From: Bacillota bacterium
GTDB taxonomy: Bacteria; Bacillota; DTU030; DUMP01
Reading direction: 5' to 3'
NCBI GenBank assembly: GCA_030154105.1
Contig: JASKKP010000006.1
Coordinates: 30,814 to 94,813, forward strand
Length of the DNA stretch: 64,000 bases
Below are positions 62,033 through 64,000 of this stretch, piece by piece (position 1 is the first letter of the stretch; each line of letters starts with the position of its first letter). The translations under genes were made by a program, and so were the position numbers. The notes below the pieces were generated by a model. That model made no database searches and was not told the origin of the DNA. It was given only the letters and a program-made list of their open reading frames with translations.

Positions 62033-62061
62033 AGTATAAGCTAGAGGGCCTGCGGTGTCAA
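62033..62061 (-). promoter_or_regulatory. Promoter of the fur-csoR operon
   Basis: On the minus strand: perfect TTGACA (62061-62056), 17 bp, TATACT (62038-62033). Confidence 0.85.
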
Positions 62062-62068
62062 ACGAAAC

Positions 62069-62285
62069 TCATTCTTTCACGTCTTTTTTGTCCTCCTGGT
62101 TCTGCCGTAGGCGCTCGTCTTGCCAGGCTTTAAGTGCTTGTTCACGAGGCCCGGCTTCCTCGAGCAAAGAAATCAAAAGATCTGCCCTGGCGGACTGCTC
62201 GGCTGCCGGCGGGGTGCCTCCGGTTGTAAAAAACGCGCTCTTCGGGCGGCATCGCGCCAAGAAATGATTTCTTACCCTTACTCAA
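62069..62285 (-). pseudogene. Small gene split by a +1 frameshift in a T6 run
   Basis: TTG 62285 follows GGGGGAGG and opens a frame MSKGKKSFLGAMPPEERVF. At a run of six T (plus-strand A6, 62228-62233) a one-base shift joins it to the frame ending LKAWQDERLRQNQEDKKDV. With five T the gene would encode one 71-residue charged protein. The span is 3n+1 bases. It is either a sequence error, a real disruption or programmed shifting. No family is recognised. Confidence 0.55.
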
Positions 62286-62427
62286 GCCGCTTCCTCCCCC
62301 TCTCTCACCATTTCACCTTTAGTCCTTAGCCATCGACTATGCTTTTATACCTAACCAGTATGTGGTATGGATAATGGCCGAAATGCGAGGAACAATAAAA
62401 AAAGAGCGCTTTGAAAGGAGGATGAGG
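62286..62427. other. Intergenic region between the small frameshifted gene and the stress-protein gene
   Basis: With the frameshifted gene this fills the >300-bp gap between fur and the stress-protein gene. It is AT-richer. Possible -10 elements are seen in both directions around 62345-62385 (TATAAA on the minus strand, GATAAT on the plus), but no matching -35, so I assign no promoter. Confidence 0.4.
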
Positions 62428-62904
62428 ATGAGCAAGACCGTAATCGGCGTTTTTTCAAACGAGAATGCTGCGCGGCGGGCTGTAGAAGAACTGCGTAACT
62501 CCGGCTTTGGTACCAATGAAATATCTATTGTTGCCCGAGAAGGACGTCGCGGCGGCGATAACGCCACCATGGGAGTAGGGAATGATATCAGCGGGGGCGT
62601 AACCACAGGCGGAGTTCTGGGCGGGCTGGCCGGCTTGGCTGCCGGTGCCGGCGCATTGGCCATTCCCGGCATCGGGCCACTGGTAGCGGCGGGGCCCATT
62701 GCGGGGCTCCTCTCCGGTGCGGCCACAGGCGGCATCGCCGGCGGATTGATTGACTGGGGCATCCCGGAAGAGCGGGGCCGTTACTACGAAGGCAAAGTGC
62801 GCGAAGGCAAAATCCTGGCTACGGTCCGTGCCGAAGAAGGCAAGGTGAACCAGGCCGCACAAGTCCTGCGTGCTCGCGGCGCAACTGATGTAGAAACCCA
62901 TTAG
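62428..62904 (+). CDS. YflT/general stress protein 17M-like protein
   Basis: A 158-residue protein whose first ~50 residues (TVIGVFSNENAARRAVEELRNSGF) match the YflT/GSP17M domain, followed by a glycine-zipper stretch (GGVLGGLAGLAAGAGALA, AGLLSGAATGGIAGG) that may enter a membrane, and a C-terminal alpha/beta end (GKILATVRAEEGKVNQAA). These are heat- or stress-induced proteins of unknown action. ATG 62428 has 7-bp spacing to AAAGGAG. It overlaps the convergent nucleosidase by 4 bp. Confidence 0.8.
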   Translation: MSKTVIGVFSNENAARRAVEELRNSGFGTNEISIVAREGRRGGDNATMGVGNDISGGVTTGGVLGGLAGLAAGAGALAIPGIGPLVAAGPIAGLLSGAATGGIAGGLIDWGIPEERGRYYEGKVREGKILATVRAEEGKVNQAAQVLRARGATDVETH

Positions 62905-63608
62905 GCTATCGCGGAAAGCCGCCGACAAAGGCATGAGATCACCTGGGCTGCCCTCTGGGCGGCCCTTTTGCTGAAAGCGCGGAAGTCCTGGGGCGCACTT
63001 CCGTCGGCGCGGTCGGAAATGGCCCGCAGAAGGGAAAAAGGTATCCCGTTTAAGTAGCACGTTTGGGCGACTGCAGCTCCTTCCATCTCCACTGCCAGTG
63101 CTCCGAATCTTTCCGCTAAAGCCTCACGCTGATCGGGACGAGAGATGAATGAATCCCCGGAGGCGATGGTTCCTATGCGGGGTTGAAGGCCGAGTTCGGC
63201 GCAGGCGAATTGAAGTTCTCGATTGAGAACGGCATCAGTAGCAAAGACCTTGGGGAGGCGGGGAACCTGGCCTAAAGCATATCCGAAGGCCGTGACGTCA
63301 ACGTCGTGGTACAGGGCGCCGGAAGCGATGATTAGTTCTCCGATGCCCAGATCCGGGACTAAGGCTCCAGCCACCCCGGTAAAGACAATGGCTTCTACTT
63401 CACCTTGAGCAATGAGGAGTTGCGCGGTGATGGCGGCGTTAACCTTTCCGACATCCGCCCGCGAAAGCACCACAGTAAGCCCCTCCAGCACGCCTTCAAA
63501 AAAGGTCTTGCCAGCGCGTCCCCAGGTGGTAGTACAGTGCATGCGATCTCGCAAGAGCGCAATTTCTTCGTCTAAGGCCCCGAGTATGCCTAATCTATGA
63601 ATGCCCAT
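62901..63608 (-). CDS. mtnN: 5'-methylthioadenosine/S-adenosylhomocysteine nucleosidase
   Basis: Cuts adenine from MTA and SAH in the SAM salvage cycle. The 235 residues contain GILGALDEEIALL (catalytic Glu), VFTGVAGAL, VEMEGAAVAQ (substrate Glu) and LRAISDRADG (catalytic Asp). ATG 63608 follows AGGAGGGT. It overlaps the small upstream gene by 14 bp. Confidence 0.92.
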   Translation of the reverse strand: MGIHRLGILGALDEEIALLRDRMHCTTTWGRAGKTFFEGVLEGLTVVLSRADVGKVNAAITAQLLIAQGEVEAIVFTGVAGALVPDLGIGELIIASGALYHDVDVTAFGYALGQVPRLPKVFATDAVLNRELQFACAELGLQPRIGTIASGDSFISRPDQREALAERFGALAVEMEGAAVAQTCYLNGIPFSLLRAISDRADGSAPQDFRAFSKRAAQRAAQVISCLCRRLSAIA

Positions 63609-63801
63609 GCAGACCCTCCTGGGAAACATCGTAGATGCTCAGCACGTACTTTTCACCCTGTAGGCGGCGCAGGCCGAAAACCAGGCCCCTTTTCTTTAAG
63701 GTGCGGTTGAGGAGGGTTACCAGCTTTGGCGCCTCCTCGGGCAGGCGAAAGGTACCTTCGGCGAGAAGCGGCAGCGGAGCATGTTTAGCCCATAGATCCA
63801 T
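63595..63801 (-). CDS. YpmA-like (DUF4264) small protein
   Basis: A 68-residue protein with LVTLLNRTLKKRGLVFGL and YVLSIYDV, matching the pattern of the YpmA/DUF4264 family of spore-formers, of unknown function. ATG 63801 follows AAAGGAAG. It is translationally coupled to mtnN. Confidence 0.7.
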   Translation of the reverse strand: MDLWAKHAPLPLLAEGTFRLPEEAPKLVTLLNRTLKKRGLVFGLRRLQGEKYVLSIYDVSQEGLHGHS

Positions 63802-63845
63802 GGCTTTCTTCCTTTCACGAGAGTTGGTCGTGTTGAATGCGGGGG

Positions 63846-63874
63846 TTGACTTGGCAGTTCTTCTCTGATACAAT
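63846..63874 (+). promoter_or_regulatory. Promoter of tRNA-Trp
   Basis: TTGACT (63846-63851), 17 bp, TACAAT (63869-63874), 12 bp before the tRNA. It faces away from the DUF4264 gene. Confidence 0.82.
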
Positions 63875-63885
63875 GTTAATATCAC

Positions 63886-63961
63886 AGGGGAGTAGCTCAA
63901 ATGGCAGAGTAGCGGTCTCCAAAACCGCCCGTTGGGGGTTCGAGTCCCTCCTCCCCTGCCA
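63886..63961 (+). tRNA. tRNA-Trp (anticodon CCA)
   Basis: A full cloverleaf: acceptor AGGGGAG/CTCCCCT, D arm around AGCTC, anticodon stem GCGGT/ACCGC with loop CTCCAAA (anticodon CCA), T arm GGGGG-TTCGAGT-CCCTC, discriminator G and encoded CCA. Confidence 0.97.
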
Positions 63962-64000
63962 TGCAGTAAAATCGGGCCTTCCCGGTTTCACGTGGGAGGC

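Noticed and set aside
1..64000. Insertion sequences, prophage, CRISPR arrays, toxin-antitoxin or restriction systems
   Set aside because: No transposase, integrase, cas, phage structural or restriction genes and no regularly spaced direct repeats were seen; gene order is typical core-genome.

Overview
The window reads as a chromosomal segment of an anaerobic, endospore-forming, single-membrane Firmicute (Clostridia/Moorellia/Peptococcia-like). The evidence is Bacillus-type gene order (dapG-dapA-rnj-tepA-ylzJ-ftsK; miaB-mutS-mutL-miaA-hfq-spoVK-ynbB), many GTG/TTG starts behind strong GGAGG ribosome sites, ferredoxin-linked oxidoreductases, and type IV pilus genes without an outer-membrane secretin. 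The G+C content looks high by eye. The genus cannot be fixed from the sequence alone. No insertion sequence, prophage, CRISPR array or rRNA was seen.

Layout. 1-9 kb: lysine/diaminopimelate synthesis (dapG fragment, dapA), an RNase J with an altered metal site, TepA/YlzJ, a Na/Pi-type transporter, FtsK/SpoIIIE and RodZ. 9-20 kb: rimO, pgsA, a membrane protein coupled to a short FtsH-like protease, cinA, thpR, recA, recX, rny, ymdB and a PHP phosphoesterase. 20-33 kb: a catabolic island of glutamate dehydrogenase, a GntR regulator, 2-oxoacid:ferredoxin oxidoreductase (korDABC), split B12-dependent methylmalonyl-CoA mutase with its MeaB chaperone, epimerase, and a four-subunit sodium-pumping methylmalonyl-CoA decarboxylase. 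Read in order, these enzymes convert glutamate to 2-oxoglutarate, succinyl-CoA, methylmalonyl-CoA and propionyl-CoA, with energy saved as reduced ferredoxin and a sodium gradient.

33-46 kb: a PLP decarboxylase, miaB, mutS, mutL, miaA, hfq, then an overlapping set of a SpoVK-like AAA+ ATPase, a small GTPase and two unrecognised membrane proteins, ending in a YnbB-like PLP enzyme. 46-49 kb: three genes that look like a split version of the giant acyl-CoA dehydratase activase proteins. From 49 to 61 kb the strand flips: lexA with its own palindromic operator, a cupin, a DUF1893 gene, and a long type IV pilus operon transcribed pilB-pilT-pilC-pilA-pilD-four minor pilins-comFB-pilM-pilN-pilO. 61-64 kb: tRNA-Arg(CCG), a CsoR-family repressor lacking the usual histidine ligand, a Fur-family regulator, a small frameshifted gene, a YflT-type stress protein, an MTA/SAH nucleosidase, a YpmA-like small protein and tRNA-Trp(CCA).

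Regulatory signals include several promoters with near-consensus hexamers at 17-bp spacing, about a dozen intrinsic terminators, and three leader regions (before rnj, rny and gdh) with secondary structure not explained by a family I recognise.
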